NCBI GenBank assembly: GCA_026770585.1
Contig: MU646537.1
Coordinates: 144,812 to 159,489, forward strand
Length of the DNA: 14,678 nucleotides
Direction: 5' to 3'
DNA from: Baffinella frigidus
Lineage: Eukaryota > Cryptophyceae > Cryptomonadales > Baffinellaceae
Shown here: one piece after another, positions 14,440 through 14,678 of the stretch
How the letters are laid out: each line of letters starts with the position of its first letter
Numbering within the stretch: the first letter of the stretch is position 1
The notes under the pieces: generated by a model
The model's input: the letters and a program-made list of their open reading frames with translations, nothing else
What the model was told of the DNA's origin: nothing
Database searches by the model: none
Translations under genes and position numbers: made by a program

Positions 14440-14548
14440 CAGGGGTACCTCGCGCATAAGAACCCCCCCCCCCCCCTAGGACCAACATAGGGCTATACTG
14501 TAGGGTCCTAGGGGGCGTTTTTTTTATTATGAGCGAGGTACCACTGTA
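14440..14548. mobile_element. A1 palindromic MITE
   Basis: Left arm CAGGGGTACCTCGCGCATAA, a run of about 14 C, CCTAGGACCAACATAGGGC centre, right arm ATTATGAGCGAGGTACCACTGTA. The left flank is TC where most copies have TA. Confidence 0.8.
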
Positions 14549-14604
14549 ACCCCTTTATCCCCGGATAGTTCTCACGCTTTCCCCCAGCACCTTTTCAGCT
14601 GACG

Positions 14605-14678
14605 TACAGGGGTACCTCGCCCATAAGAAACTGCCTCCCCTTAGGATCCTACAGTATGCCTGTGCCTAGGGCCCTACA
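14605..14678 (+). mobile_element. A1 palindromic MITE, cut by the window end
   Basis: TACAGGGGTACCTCGCCCAT and CCTTAGGATCCTACAGTATG, reaching the CCTAGGGCCCTA core at the last bases; the right arm would lie outside the window. Confidence 0.75.

Noticed and set aside
14022-14490. Overlapping plus-strand frames of 122 and 139 codons
   Set aside because: They translate a B-family repeat and A1 arms and are not separate genes.

Overview
The window looks like nuclear DNA of a eukaryotic microbe, most likely a microalga. There are no bacterial operons, ribosome binding sites or rRNA/tRNA genes. The one clearly supported gene is broken into seven exons by GT-AG introns. Its coding sequence is very GC-rich at third positions, and several donors read GTGCGN, a style common in GC-rich algae. 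Telomere-type heptamers (TTTAGGG/CCCTAAA, mixed with TTCAGGG, TTAGGG and CCCTGCA variants) lie inside the locus. TTTAGGG is the usual telomere unit of the green lineage and also occurs in some other protists, so I do not name a species.

Layout. 1-607: GA microsatellite and degenerate telomeric repeats. 608-1646: probable exon fragments of an upstream gene (weak to moderate support) interrupted by a 211-bp inverted-repeat element. 1647-2131: GC-rich intergenic or promoter stretch with four TTGAC motifs just before the next start. 2132-6820: a split gene for a 385-residue secreted or membrane-anchored collagen-like protein with, in order, a signal segment, Pro-rich linker, coiled coil, 27 uninterrupted Gly-X-Y triplets and a six-cysteine C-terminal domain. 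Exon phases agree at all six junctions. Its introns hold minisatellites, telomeric arrays, a G-run, a pentanucleotide microsatellite, a small inverted-repeat element and a remarkable tandem amplification of the 3' end of exon 5 together with its splice donor.

6821-14678: a graveyard of short non-autonomous repeats. I distinguish family A1 (ends CAGGGGTACC, mostly flanked by TA, strongly palindromic), A2 (ends CAGGGGTTGC or similar, same core), C (ends TTAAGTG), B and D (dispersed, non-palindromic, sharing a head), and a cluster of hairpins at 13.3-13.9 kb. The only convincing reading frame here is a 90-residue charged coiled-coil protein on the minus strand (11515-11787), with a possible ankyrin-like remnant downstream of it.

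The genes do not form a pathway. The most interesting theme is repeat biology: exon ends with their splice donors have been copied into the adjoining introns, and palindromic elements have kept their pairing through compensating changes.
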